Shown here: one piece after another, positions 7,401-15,884 of the stretch | How positions within the stretch are numbered: the first letter of the stretch is position 1 | Layout: every line of letters starts with the position of its first letter | From: Fidelibacterota bacterium | GTDB lineage: Bacteria > Pseudomonadota > Alphaproteobacteria > Rhodospirillales > Rhodospirillaceae | Length of the DNA stretch: 64,000 nucleotides | Assembly: GCA_947472795.1 (NCBI GenBank) | Contig: CANJBL010000006.1 | Span: 1 to 64,000 of the forward strand | Direction: 5' to 3' | Translations under genes and position numbers: made by a program | The notes under the pieces: generated by a model | Told to the model about the DNA's origin: nothing | The model's input: the letters and a program-made list of their open reading frames with translations, nothing else | The model's database searches: none

Positions 7401-7411
7401 GGACCTGGTTC

Positions 7412-7588
7412 CTAGTGTTTGGTTCCGGGCTTATTAGTTTTGGGCGCTTTCCCATCCTCAATGCGACCTTCGTTACGAAGGTTGCGGCCTTCTTGGGCTT
7501 TTTGCTGGCTCTTGGCCGACTTGCCGCCTTCGAAAGCTTCTTCCTTCGCATAGCCGGCAGCTTCTTTGATGTGGCCTTTTACACTCAT
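7412..7588 (-). CDS. CsbD-like small stress protein
   Basis: A 58-residue hydrophilic protein starting MSVKGHIKEAAGYAKEE, which resembles the N-terminal helix of CsbD-family stress proteins. The rest is rich in Lys, Gln and Glu (KSAKSQQKAQEGRN) and ends with a basic tail, and is probably disordered. A strong AGGAGA lies upstream of the ATG at 7588. It shares the terminator at 7368-7400 with the convergent sigma-factor gene. CsbD proteins are induced by general stress; a direct function is not established. Confidence 0.75.
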   Translation of the reverse strand: MSVKGHIKEAAGYAKEEAFEGGKSAKSQQKAQEGRNLRNEGRIEDGKAPKTNKPGTKH

Positions 7589-7904
7589 GGCTTTTCTCCT
7601 GTGTTGTTAACGCCATAAGCAAAAGGGATTTAGCCGTTGGTTTGTTCCTGCGCTCGCAATACGCGACCAGGCAAGCCCCAAACAGCGTCGCGGCTCTCAT
7701 ATATAAAGCGGTCTTATTTAACAGCACGCTGCTGAGATGTTCGCATGCACGCGCGCATGCGGCGGGTGTGGTGTGCATTCATATTCATGGTGTTGAAACG
7801 TCATCGGCACGCCCGGCTTGGCACCTTGTCACAACGTAAGCGACATAAAATTATTGTGAGGTTCTGCCTCACTGGGGGGCAGCCGTTACTTCGGGGGAAG
7901 TTAA
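7589..7904. other. Intergenic region, divergent promoters
   Basis: No convincing gene. On the minus strand GGAAC (complement of 7644-7648) lies 56 bp upstream of the CsbD-like start and resembles the -35 element of EcfG-type promoters, but the expected CGTT about 17 bases on is only approximated. A dyad CGCATGC (7742-7748)/GCATGCG (7755-7761) lies upstream of the plus-strand gene at 7905. Confidence 0.4.
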
Positions 7905-8144
7905 ATGAGATTCACGGCCAAGTCATATCTGCTCACCAGCGCCGCCACGCTGCTGGTCCCCAATGCCGCCTTTGCCAAACAACAGGCCGCGACCCAAAAA
8001 GCAGTGGGGGCGTGGAGAGAGAAGCGCGCTTATTCCGTCTCTCCGGTGGACGTTCTCAGAAACCGGAAAACCATTCCGGCAAATGAACAGTCACGGAGAT
8101 CTGGCGTGCGCCGCCCGGAAGACCAGATGAGGGGTGACAGCTAA
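7905..8144 (+). CDS. Small secreted hypothetical protein
   Basis: A 79-residue frame with a good Sec signal peptide (MRFTAKSYLLTSAATLLVPN, cleavage after AAFA near residue 24) followed by about 55 polar, basic residues without cysteines or a recognisable domain. GGGGGAAG stands upstream of the ATG. It ends at the palindrome at 8151 and is convergent with the GST gene. The mature part is probably disordered. Function unknown. Confidence 0.55.
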   Translation: MRFTAKSYLLTSAATLLVPNAAFAKQQAATQKAVGAWREKRAYSVSPVDVLRNRKTIPANEQSRRSGVRRPEDQMRGDS

Positions 8145-8150
8145 CCTGAT

Positions 8151-8183
8151 TGGGGGAAAATGTACCTGGTACATTTTCCCCCA
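8151..8183. terminator. Perfect 33-nt palindrome between convergent genes
   Basis: Arms of 16 bases, TGGGGGAAAATGTACC and GGTACATTTTCCCCCA, around a single T. The stem has TTTT within its descending arm rather than after it. It is the only structure between genes ending at 8144 and 8206, so a bidirectional terminator is the simplest reading; a protein-binding site is the alternative. Confidence 0.6.
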
Positions 8184-8205
8184 GAAGATAACGCATCGCG
8201 TGTGC

Positions 8206-8856
8206 TTAACCCGCCCGGCTTTTCTGCCAAGCCTTGAAGGAGTCATCCATGTCCTTCATGACGCTGCCCATGACCTTGTGCTTCTTGGCTTTGGTCATAT
8301 AAGCGTTCAGCTTCTTGCGCGCGCCCAGCGGTTTTGCGACTCCAAATACGGGCATGAACAGACTTGCGAACTGCAAGGCGGGCAGGGCGTAAATGTCGGC
8401 GATGGTGAATTTGGCGCCGGCAGCGAAGGGCTTCGCCGCGATCACCTGTTCGGCGATGTCGAGGTATTTGTCGATGTCTGCAAATACCGCCGTGAGCGCG
8501 GCTTTATCGGGGTTCGGGCCCATGAGCGGGAACAGCTTGCCCACCGCACCGTGCACATACTCGCCGATCACGGCCGCGATCATGCGTGCTTCCGCTGCCG
8601 CCTTCGCCTTCTTTGGCACCACCGGCTTTTTCTTTTTCTTGGCTTCCAGATATTCAACGATCACGCCGGATTCATAGATCACGGTCTTGCCGTCCTTCAG
8701 AGCCGGCACTTTGCCTAGCGGGTTGAGCTTGAGATATTCCGGCGATTTGTAACCGCCACCGGGCGTCGGCTTGAAATTGAGTTTGATGCCTTTAAAACGG
8801 GCCGTCAGCGCAACGCGCGCGCAGTAAGGCGAAAAGATTGCTCCGTAGATGTCCAT
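8206..8856 (-). CDS. Glutathione S-transferase family protein
   Basis: A 216-residue cytosolic protein with a GST N-terminal thioredoxin-like domain (residues 1-75; YGAIFSPYCARVALTARFKG, then LKLNPLGKVPALKDG and the glutathione-gamma-Glu contact motif YESGVIVEYL) and an all-helical C-terminal domain with FTIADIYALPAL, the N-capping box of the family. A Lys-rich insert (AKKKKKPVVPKKAK) lies between the domains and is unusual. It would conjugate glutathione to electrophiles or reduce peroxides; the substrate is not visible. A GGGGGAA Shine-Dalgarno lies before the ATG. Confidence 0.88.
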   Translation of the reverse strand: MDIYGAIFSPYCARVALTARFKGIKLNFKPTPGGGYKSPEYLKLNPLGKVPALKDGKTVIYESGVIVEYLEAKKKKKPVVPKKAKAAAEARMIAAVIGEYVHGAVGKLFPLMGPNPDKAALTAVFADIDKYLDIAEQVIAAKPFAAGAKFTIADIYALPALQFASLFMPVFGVAKPLGARKKLNAYMTKAKKHKVMGSVMKDMDDSFKAWQKSRAG

Positions 8857-8950
8857 TGTGGTTCCCCCGGTTGATGAAATGGTGTGGCGACGGTGTCCAA
8901 ATATCTATCGCATTTCAGGTGCCTGGAAAACGCGATTCCAGAGTGAAAGG

Positions 8951-11305
8951 TCAAAACCGCCTGGTCAGAGATGCGCCGAACGTTCTGGGATTGCCGATGG
9001 TCTGACGAACGCCGGTTGTCCCTGCCGTGCGTAGGGCGAAGACCGTGTCGAAGGTCTGATAAAAGGCGACAGTGCTGTACCCTTTATTCGTCAGGTTTTC
9101 GCCGAAGAGTGCGAAAAGCCAATGCTGGTTCCGGTTTCCGAGCGTAAGGCGCGTATTCAGAAGCGCGTACCCTTTGTTGAGAGTTTGTGGGTTGTTGTCG
9201 ACAGACGTGCCGATATTGCTGCGTGATCGGAAGGCAACGTCGGTTTGCAAGGTCCATGGAATCGACTGCGTCTCGTCGGTCCACTCCAACCCAACTGTGC
9301 CGGACCATTTCGGCGCAAAGTGGGCATATCCATTCGTGAGGTCTTGCGTGCCCGGCAAGCCGGGAAGGGCGGCTGCATTGGGGAAGGACGTAAATCTCGA
9401 CTCAAGATACGCGAGACCGAGGTTCAAACGTAAATGCGTGTCCAGCTGGGCCTGCGTTTCCAGCTCGACACCTTGATGGCGCAAACTTCCGACGTTGCGA
9501 ACGATATAGCCAATTCCATCAAAGGAGCGGTCCTGATAGCCGTCAATATCCATGCGATACACTGTCGCATTGACAATAAGCCGGTTGTCCATCCACGACG
9601 TTTTCGCCCCGGCCTCGTAACTCGTCGTCGACTCTGGGCTGTAAATGCGGCGCAGGCCTAAGGGCGTCGCGCTGCCCGCCGAGTTGAATCCACCCGACTT
9701 GTATCCCGTCGAGACTGTGGAAAACAGCATGACGTCATTATCGGGATGCCAGGACAGACCCGCCTTCCATGTCACGCGATTGCGGCCAAAGCTCAGCGGT
9801 GTATTTTCGGCGCCGCGCAACACAGTACCCGCCGCATTCGGCACGGCCTGCACAAAGCTTCCTGTCTTCAATTCATTGGTCCAGCGCACGCCTGTGGTGA
9901 CTTCAACGCCGGGCAGGACTTTTGTGTGCCCCTCGGCATAAGCCGCTTTGCTGGCTGTGGTTTGTTTGAAACTGCTTTGAGTCAGAAGAGCAGGGCCGGC
10001 GACGCACGATGGTACCAACGTGGGAGACAATGTGGCGACAATCAGCGGACAGTACAGCGGAAGGGCAGTGTTGACCTCGCCCACGCCATAGACTTCGCGA
10101 AAGTAATATAAACCAGCGACGGCATCGAAGCGGTCATGAAACAGACCGCCCTTGGGCGTCAGGAACTGAAGTTCGTGACTTTGATTGGCGCTGTTGAAGT
10201 CGGCATCGCGCGCGACGATGGGGCCAGGCAGAAAGGACGTGCCGGCATCAATCGAACGGTTTCTCCAGTCTCGATAAGAATCCAACAGCTTAATATTAAA
10301 GCCCGATGAGGATACCCATGAAAGCTCGCTGGTGCCCGACCATTGGTTGTCGTCGTTGCGAGTATTGGGCGGAAGATAGACGTTATTGTCCTGCCCATAG
10401 AGATTGGTGGTAGGGATGTTTGCGCCAAACGCATCCGTCAATCGCGCGAGACCGGCTGGCGGTACGCTGCGATAGTCGAGTTTGAAGTTGGGATACTGTG
10501 ATCCATTGAATCCGGAGTACTCGCCGCGCACAGTCCAGGTGAGGGCGTCGTCGACTTTGACTTTGGTGCTGAGGCGCCCGGCGAGCTGATCCAGTTTTTT
10601 CAGATCGCCATTTCCAAGCGTATTGTGCCAATAGCCGCCAAAGGACTGCGCCAACACGGCAAGACGGGTCGATACCCGGTCTGACAGAGGCACATTGGAG
10701 TTCGCCTCGAGACGATAGCGGTCTCCGCTGCCGGCTTCCGCTTTGAAAGCCGCAGAGAAGCTATCGGTGGGCTGAACGGTTCTTAGGACAAGAGCGCCCA
10801 CGCTGGCGTTACGTCCGAACATGGTGCCTTGGGGTCCGCGCAGCACTTCAATCGCTTCAAGATCCAGAAATGATGCGAAGATCATACCAGAGCGCGGCAC
10901 GTAAATGCCGTCCAGGAATGGCGCTACGCTCGGTTCAATCGCCGAATTCCCAAAGGTACCCACGCCCCGTATCGCAAGGCGGAGCCCGGGAGACTGCGCC
11001 GCCTGTTCGACCGAGAAATTCGGCGCGAGCCGCGGCAGGTCCTTGATGTCGCGGACGCTGGCTTTTTCCAGGGTAGTGCCACTGAAGGCAATAATCGAAA
11101 TGGGAACCTGCTGAAGGTTCTCCTCGCGTTTTTGCGCGGTGACTTTGATGTTTCCCAATTCTTCGATGGAGAGGGAAAGAAGATCGTCGGTCACATCCGC
11201 GGCACGACCCGCCGGTGCCGCCAACAGCGTGGGCGCGGCGAAGATGCCCAACACCCATTTAGCGGTGCGGGATTGGTGACGGAAAAGGCCTCGACGGATA
11301 TTCAT
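8951..11305 (-). CDS. TonB-dependent receptor
   Basis: A 784-residue outer-membrane receptor. It has a signal peptide (to about residue 35, ending GRAAD), then a TonB-box-like region (ELGNIKVTAQKREENLQQVP), a plug domain (about 55-170) with the conserved EVLRGPQGTMFGRNA, and a 22-strand barrel ending in a C-terminal Phe (ASLTRRF), the outer-membrane insertion signature. The type is common in sphingomonads and Caulobacter for aromatic, terpenoid or glycan scavenging; the ligand is unknown. The start follows GGGGA. It is divergent from a secreted M20 amidohydrolase, which suggests uptake and cleavage of an amide-containing substrate. Confidence 0.93.
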   Translation of the reverse strand: MNIRRGLFRHQSRTAKWVLGIFAAPTLLAAPAGRAADVTDDLLSLSIEELGNIKVTAQKREENLQQVPISIIAFSGTTLEKASVRDIKDLPRLAPNFSVEQAAQSPGLRLAIRGVGTFGNSAIEPSVAPFLDGIYVPRSGMIFASFLDLEAIEVLRGPQGTMFGRNASVGALVLRTVQPTDSFSAAFKAEAGSGDRYRLEANSNVPLSDRVSTRLAVLAQSFGGYWHNTLGNGDLKKLDQLAGRLSTKVKVDDALTWTVRGEYSGFNGSQYPNFKLDYRSVPPAGLARLTDAFGANIPTTNLYGQDNNVYLPPNTRNDDNQWSGTSELSWVSSSGFNIKLLDSYRDWRNRSIDAGTSFLPGPIVARDADFNSANQSHELQFLTPKGGLFHDRFDAVAGLYYFREVYGVGEVNTALPLYCPLIVATLSPTLVPSCVAGPALLTQSSFKQTTASKAAYAEGHTKVLPGVEVTTGVRWTNELKTGSFVQAVPNAAGTVLRGAENTPLSFGRNRVTWKAGLSWHPDNDVMLFSTVSTGYKSGGFNSAGSATPLGLRRIYSPESTTSYEAGAKTSWMDNRLIVNATVYRMDIDGYQDRSFDGIGYIVRNVGSLRHQGVELETQAQLDTHLRLNLGLAYLESRFTSFPNAAALPGLPGTQDLTNGYAHFAPKWSGTVGLEWTDETQSIPWTLQTDVAFRSRSNIGTSVDNNPQTLNKGYALLNTRLTLGNRNQHWLFALFGENLTNKGYSTVAFYQTFDTVFALRTAGTTGVRQTIGNPRTFGASLTRRF

Positions 11306-11355
11306 ATTTTCCCCAATTTATCGCGCCGTCGCCCGGCGGCAATGTCTCTAATATT

Positions 11356-11389
11356 ATGTGTGGGTCCGCCTGTACCGGTTAGCACACAT
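11356..11389. promoter_or_regulatory. Dyad in the divergent TonB receptor/M20 promoter region
   Basis: ATGTGTG (11356-11362) and CACACAT (11383-11389) form a 7-bp inverted repeat 20 bases apart, about 50 bases upstream of the receptor start. It is a candidate operator for the receptor or the M20 gene; no known regulator consensus is matched. Confidence 0.35.
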
Positions 11390-11594
11390 CATATAGTATC
11401 GTCTCGAAACATTAGTATCAAACAAGATAACGCGTCTGTATTCTGCCTGAAATGGAAAGTCTTCTTGTTCATGACTTTCCTATTTCTTTTCATAAGAAGT
11501 GTTCTTTTCGCCGTGCTTAAATTCGCTCGCGCACATGACCAATTTTTCCGGCGTTAAAATCTCTGGCGTTACAATCAAGGGGACGGTGATCACC

Positions 11595-13241
11595 ATGACT
11601 TCTTCTCCCAGGCTGCTCGCGTTCTTGCTGTCGACTTCCTTTCTGCTGCCGGTGCCGGCCTTCGCCGCTGCTCCGGATGACATGAAGAAAGAAGCCATTG
11701 CCAACGTGGACAGTAACGCCAAGCTGGTACAGGTGATGGTCGATACGGTGTTCAGCTTCGGTGAGCCCGGCTTTCAGGAGTTTCGCACCAGCGATTACCT
11801 GACGGACATTTTGCAGAAGAATGGCTTCAAGATCACGAAGGGTGTCTCCGGCATTCCCACGGCCTGGACGGCGACGTGGGGCGACGGCGGGCCTTTGATC
11901 GCGATGGGCAGCGACGAGGATGATCTTCGGACAGTTTCCCAAATTCCCGGCGACCCGAAAATCGAACCGATTGTTGCCGGTGCCCCGGGGCACGGCGAAG
12001 GGCACAATTCCGGCGTTCCGCTGCAAATCGCCGCCGCCATCGCCGTCAAGAATGTGATGGAGAAGCACCACCTCAAGGGCCGGCTGATGGTTTGGCCCGG
12101 CATAGCCGAAGAGTTGCTGGGCTCGAAAGCGTTCTACGTCCGTGATGGCATGTTCAAGGGTGTCGATGCCTGCATTTTTGCGCACGTCGCTTCCAGCTTT
12201 AATACGAACTGGGGTCCCGGCACCAACGGCATGGTGTCCGTGGAGTTCACGTTCCACGGCAAGACAGCGCACGCGGCGGGAGATCCGTGGGATGGCCACA
12301 GCGCGCTGGACGCGGTCGAGCTGATGGACGTAGGCATGAATTTCAGGCGCGAGCATCTGCCTCTGTCTCAGCGCACGCACTATGTCATCAGTGATGGCGG
12401 CGGGCAGCCCAACATCGTGCCGGGAACGGCCAAGGTTTGGTACTATTTCCGCGAGCGCACGCCTGACGCGGTTCAGGAGCTCTACAACATCGGCATCAAG
12501 ATCGCGGACGGTGCGGCGATGATGACCGATACCACCGTGGAACATAAACTGCTCGGCACTGCTGCGCCGGAGTTCGGCAACAAGCCGATGGCAGAACTGG
12601 CCCAGGCCAATATGGAAGCGGTCGGCATGCCGAAATGGAGCGCCGACGATCAAGCCTTCGCCAAATTGGTGCAGGAAACGCAGAAATTCAAAGTCGAGCC
12701 GCTGAAGGATAAGGTCGACCCGTTACGCGCGCCGCGCGTGGAAGCCATCCCGACGGGCGGCGGCTCGGACGATATCGGTGATGTGATGTGGACGGTACCC
12801 AGCATCGTTCTGCGCTTTCCATCGAACATTCCCAACATGATTGGACACAATGTGACGTCCGCCATGTCGATGGCCACACCCATTGCGCATAAGGGCGCGG
12901 TAGCGGGTGCTAAGGCTGTCGCGCTGACGGTTCTGGATTTGCTGACGTCGCCCGAAGAGTTGAAGAAGGCCAAAGAGTATTTCGATACCGACCAGCAGAA
13001 ACACGACCGCTACAAGCCGTTCCTGACGGCGTCGGACGTACCGGCGATCCATCTCAATGATGACTATATGCGCACGTACCGGCCGCTGATGGAGCCCTAT
13101 TACTACGATGCCAGCAAATATCCGTCGTATCTGGAGCAATTGGGAATCACATATCCAAATCCGCCGGCGGGACCCATCCGCAAGATCACGCCGCCGAAGC
13201 AATTCCTGACGCCGATTGGGCCCAGCAGTGGCGCTCGGTGA
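11595..13241 (+). CDS. Secreted M20-family amidohydrolase (AbgB-like)
   Basis: A 548-residue metallo-amidohydrolase with a Sec signal peptide (SPRLLAFLLSTSFLLPVPAF, cleavage near residue 24). The M20 signature is visible as APGHGEGHNSG (metal-binding His) and PGIAEELLGSKAF (catalytic Glu pair), with a dimerisation-domain motif FHGKTAHAAGDPWDGHSALD. This subgroup includes p-aminobenzoyl-glutamate hydrolase subunits and indole-acetyl-amino-acid hydrolases, which split amide bonds of acyl-amino acids. Export to the periplasm is less usual. The ATG at 11595 begins a clean signal peptide; the upstream frame to 11499 does not. It is divergent from a TonB receptor. Confidence 0.88.
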   Translation: MTSSPRLLAFLLSTSFLLPVPAFAAAPDDMKKEAIANVDSNAKLVQVMVDTVFSFGEPGFQEFRTSDYLTDILQKNGFKITKGVSGIPTAWTATWGDGGPLIAMGSDEDDLRTVSQIPGDPKIEPIVAGAPGHGEGHNSGVPLQIAAAIAVKNVMEKHHLKGRLMVWPGIAEELLGSKAFYVRDGMFKGVDACIFAHVASSFNTNWGPGTNGMVSVEFTFHGKTAHAAGDPWDGHSALDAVELMDVGMNFRREHLPLSQRTHYVISDGGGQPNIVPGTAKVWYYFRERTPDAVQELYNIGIKIADGAAMMTDTTVEHKLLGTAAPEFGNKPMAELAQANMEAVGMPKWSADDQAFAKLVQETQKFKVEPLKDKVDPLRAPRVEAIPTGGGSDDIGDVMWTVPSIVLRFPSNIPNMIGHNVTSAMSMATPIAHKGAVAGAKAVALTVLDLLTSPEELKKAKEYFDTDQQKHDRYKPFLTASDVPAIHLNDDYMRTYRPLMEPYYYDASKYPSYLEQLGITYPNPPAGPIRKITPPKQFLTPIGPSSGAR

Positions 13242-13261
13242 GGTATCGCGCGCCCTAGCGT

Positions 13262-14692
13262 CTAGCCATATTTTGCAATGGCCTTCGCCAGGACAGCGAT
13301 GCCCTGGCGCAGCTGGGTGTCATCAAGGCTCGCGTAGCCTAACGTGACACCAGCCATTGCGGGCCGATCACTGGTCACAAAAGTGTGCGAGACCGGATAG
13401 ATGCCGACACCGCGAGAACAGGCTTCGGCGACAACATCGGCCTCGTGTTCAGCCGGCACACCGTTCAGCCAGAGAAGGACGTGCAATCCTGCATCCGCTC
13501 CGGACACGGTGACGGAGTTTCCAAGATGGTCGCCCAAGGCCTTGAGAAGCACGGTTCTGCGATGCGCATTCTTGCGGCGCATGCTGCGGACGTGGCGTTC
13601 ATAGGCTCCGCTTTCCAGCAGATCGGTTAAGGCCTCTTGATCGTATAATTGCGTATGGCGATCCATGATGCGCTTCGCGCCAAAAAAAGCCGCGCACAAG
13701 CTGTTCGGCGCGATGAGATATCCGAGGCGCAGTGTCGGCGAGAGTGTTTTGGAGACGGTTCCCAGGTAGATTACAGAGTCTGGATCAATGGTTTGAAGCG
13801 GCGCGATGGGTGCGATGCCATGCCGGTATTCACCGTCATAGTCGTCCTCCACCACGTAGGCGCCGTTCTGCGTCGCCCACGCCAGCAGGGCGCGGCGCCG
13901 GGGCGCGGACAGAACGCTGCCAACAGGAAATTGATGCGAGGGCGTCACATAAGCCAGCCGTGCCGGCGGCAGCGAAGCCGTTTGCATGCCCTCGCTATCA
14001 ACCGGGATCGGGATCGCAAGGCCCCCCGTGGCTTCGAAGGCATGGCGCGCGAGGCGGTAGCCGGGGTTTTCGATCAAGAAGGGATCGCCGGGATCAAGCA
14101 GCAGACGCGCACAGATATCCAACCCCTGCTGAATGCCATTGACGATAACGATGTGCTCGGCCGCGCAACGGATCCCACGGGCGCGCCAGAGATAGCCCTG
14201 AAGGGCTATGCGAAGGGGAAGGTAGCCTTGCGGCTGGTCATTGCGCAGCTTCGTGCGGTGGCGAAGCATGGCCTTATTTAAAGCCCGTCGCCACGCCAAG
14301 ACCGGAAAGTCGCCGGCGCACAAATCGCCATAAAGGAAATCCGCGACATCCACTTTTTCGGGAATATTGAGCCGCTTAAATGTGGATATGCGTTGGGCAA
14401 AGGATGAGACACGGCGCTGGGCCGTCTTTGCCGCCGCCGGCGATGGGGAGGGATCTTGCTCCAACCCCGAAACCACGACCGCGCGGGCACCGGCCTGCGT
14501 GCTCAGATACCCTTCGTCGGCCAGCTGGCCATAGGCGGCGGTCACCGCCGTGCGCGAAACACCCCATTCCGCCGCAAATACCCGGGAGGACGGCAGCCGG
14601 TCGCCGGCTTTGTACACGCCCCTATGTATCTGTTCTTTAATGGATTCTGTGATCCGGCGCGCAATTCCGTAGCTTGGCAACTGGCCCCCCAA
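13262..14692 (-). CDS. MocR/PdxR-type GntR regulator with aminotransferase domain
   Basis: A 476-residue MocR-family regulator: an N-terminal GntR winged helix (about residues 8-75; GDRLPSSRVFAAEWGVSRTA) joined to a fold-type I aminotransferase domain (about 115-476) with the PLP lysine in GTVSKTLSPTLRLGYL and the DDYDGEYRH motif. MocR proteins sense PLP-bound amines and control amino-acid, GABA or vitamin B6 genes. The start is TTG at 14692; no ATG is available before an in-frame stop. It is divergent from an AraC gene across 85 bp containing two dyads. Confidence 0.88.
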   Translation of the reverse strand: MGGQLPSYGIARRITESIKEQIHRGVYKAGDRLPSSRVFAAEWGVSRTAVTAAYGQLADEGYLSTQAGARAVVVSGLEQDPSPSPAAAKTAQRRVSSFAQRISTFKRLNIPEKVDVADFLYGDLCAGDFPVLAWRRALNKAMLRHRTKLRNDQPQGYLPLRIALQGYLWRARGIRCAAEHIVIVNGIQQGLDICARLLLDPGDPFLIENPGYRLARHAFEATGGLAIPIPVDSEGMQTASLPPARLAYVTPSHQFPVGSVLSAPRRRALLAWATQNGAYVVEDDYDGEYRHGIAPIAPLQTIDPDSVIYLGTVSKTLSPTLRLGYLIAPNSLCAAFFGAKRIMDRHTQLYDQEALTDLLESGAYERHVRSMRRKNAHRRTVLLKALGDHLGNSVTVSGADAGLHVLLWLNGVPAEHEADVVAEACSRGVGIYPVSHTFVTSDRPAMAGVTLGYASLDDTQLRQGIAVLAKAIAKYG

Positions 14693-14704
14693 AATTCATC
14701 AAAA

Positions 14705-14744
14705 CTGGATATTTTCTGGAGGCCAGATTGTCGGTCATATCCAG
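14705..14744. promoter_or_regulatory. Nested dyads between MocR and AraC genes
   Basis: CTGGATAT (14705-14712) and ATATCCAG (14737-14744) form an 8-bp inverted repeat flanking a smaller dyad CTGG-AGG-CCAG (14717-14727). The region is the only space between two divergent regulator genes, so it likely holds the operators for one or both. Confidence 0.5.
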
Positions 14745-14777
14745 GGAGAAGGCAATAGGGCCCGGGGTCAGACTTTT

Positions 14778-15779
14778 ATGTATGACGGCAATAGCCAAGT
14801 TTGGCCTCAGCGTAAGACCTACGACGAAATTCAAACGCGCGATAAGGACTCATACGCGCAGTTCGTCGTCGCGAATGTGTGCGACGTCTCCACCACGGTG
14901 GAAGATACCGGCCCCGCACCGGCCTCCAATTTTGCCGCTTCTGCTTTTGCCTTTTCGTCAGGCGATTTCACCATTCTACGAACGAAAACGAGCGGCGGGC
15001 GCTTCAACGCTGTCCGGACAATGACCGAGGTCAATGCGGACAAGGAGCACCGCTATGCGATCAGTATCCCCATCAGGGGTGGTTTAGAGGTTCGGCAAAT
15101 GGGTCGCACGGCACAGTGTGCGCCGGGTGCCATTGTCATGACGTGCTCGACAGAGCCCGATACCTTCGCCGAACTGGACGAAGAAAGCGATATTTTGGCG
15201 GTGTTATTGCCTCGGCATTTTGTCGAAGCCCGCCTAATTAAGCCGGAATACTTCTGCGCGCGCGCGGCGTCAGGAGATGCACTTCAGCGCTTGGTGCTGG
15301 CGTCGGTATCAGCACTTCATGAAAACGCGCACGATATTGGCGAGCCTCTTTTAGACAAAGCCATCCAAACGGTGAGCGAGCTCATTTTGGCCGGCGTCGG
15401 CAATTTGGCAGATGCCAGATCAAGCCTCAGCTCCGTGCGGGCAGGGAATCTGTTGAGAGCCAAACGCATTATTCGCAGCAGGTGCCGCGATCCGAATTTG
15501 ACCGTCGAGACCGTTGCGAGAGAGTGCGGCATCTCACTGCGGTATTTGCAAAATCTTTTCAAAGAAGATGGGCGCTCCTGCCGTGAGCATATAAAGCATG
15601 AGCGTCTTTATCTGGGCCGCCATTTGCTGCGGCTCAGTTCATCGGCCACAACCAGCGTGAACGAAATCGGCCGTACCGCCGGATTTTCGAATACCTCGAA
15701 TTTTTCCAAGGAATTCAGCAAGGCTTTCTCGCTCTCGCCGCGAGAAGTCTTGGATAAACGCAAACGGCCGCAGAGCTGA
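14778..15779 (+). CDS. AraC-family transcriptional regulator
   Basis: A 333-residue regulator with an N-terminal AraC-binding-like domain (about residues 20-200, with IPIRGGLEVRQMG) and a C-terminal double helix-turn-helix (about 230-325; VARECGISLRYLQNLFKEDG and IGRTAGFSNTSNFSKEFSKA). The N-terminal type occurs in regulators of aromatic and short-chain catabolic operons. ATG at 14778. It stands 105 bp upstream of the secreted amidohydrolase gene at 15885 on the same strand, which it may activate. Confidence 0.88.
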   Translation: MYDGNSQVWPQRKTYDEIQTRDKDSYAQFVVANVCDVSTTVEDTGPAPASNFAASAFAFSSGDFTILRTKTSGGRFNAVRTMTEVNADKEHRYAISIPIRGGLEVRQMGRTAQCAPGAIVMTCSTEPDTFAELDEESDILAVLLPRHFVEARLIKPEYFCARAASGDALQRLVLASVSALHENAHDIGEPLLDKAIQTVSELILAGVGNLADARSSLSSVRAGNLLRAKRIIRSRCRDPNLTVETVARECGISLRYLQNLFKEDGRSCREHIKHERLYLGRHLLRLSSSATTSVNEIGRTAGFSNTSNFSKEFSKAFSLSPREVLDKRKRPQS

Positions 15780-15884
15780 CAGGTATGCGGTGCCTCGTTA
15801 GCACCAAGCAAGTCCTGGAATTACACCTCTCTAGAGACCAATACGTTGGTATTGGTTATAGTTCCTGAATGGGGAGGCACCACT

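Noticed and set aside
7745-8086. 113-residue plus-strand frame before the GST gene
   Set aside because: Out of frame with the signal-peptide gene at 7905, no ribosome binding site, composition not protein-like.
11517-12653. 378-residue minus-strand frame opposite the M20 gene
   Set aside because: Antisense shadow of a gene with visible catalytic motifs.
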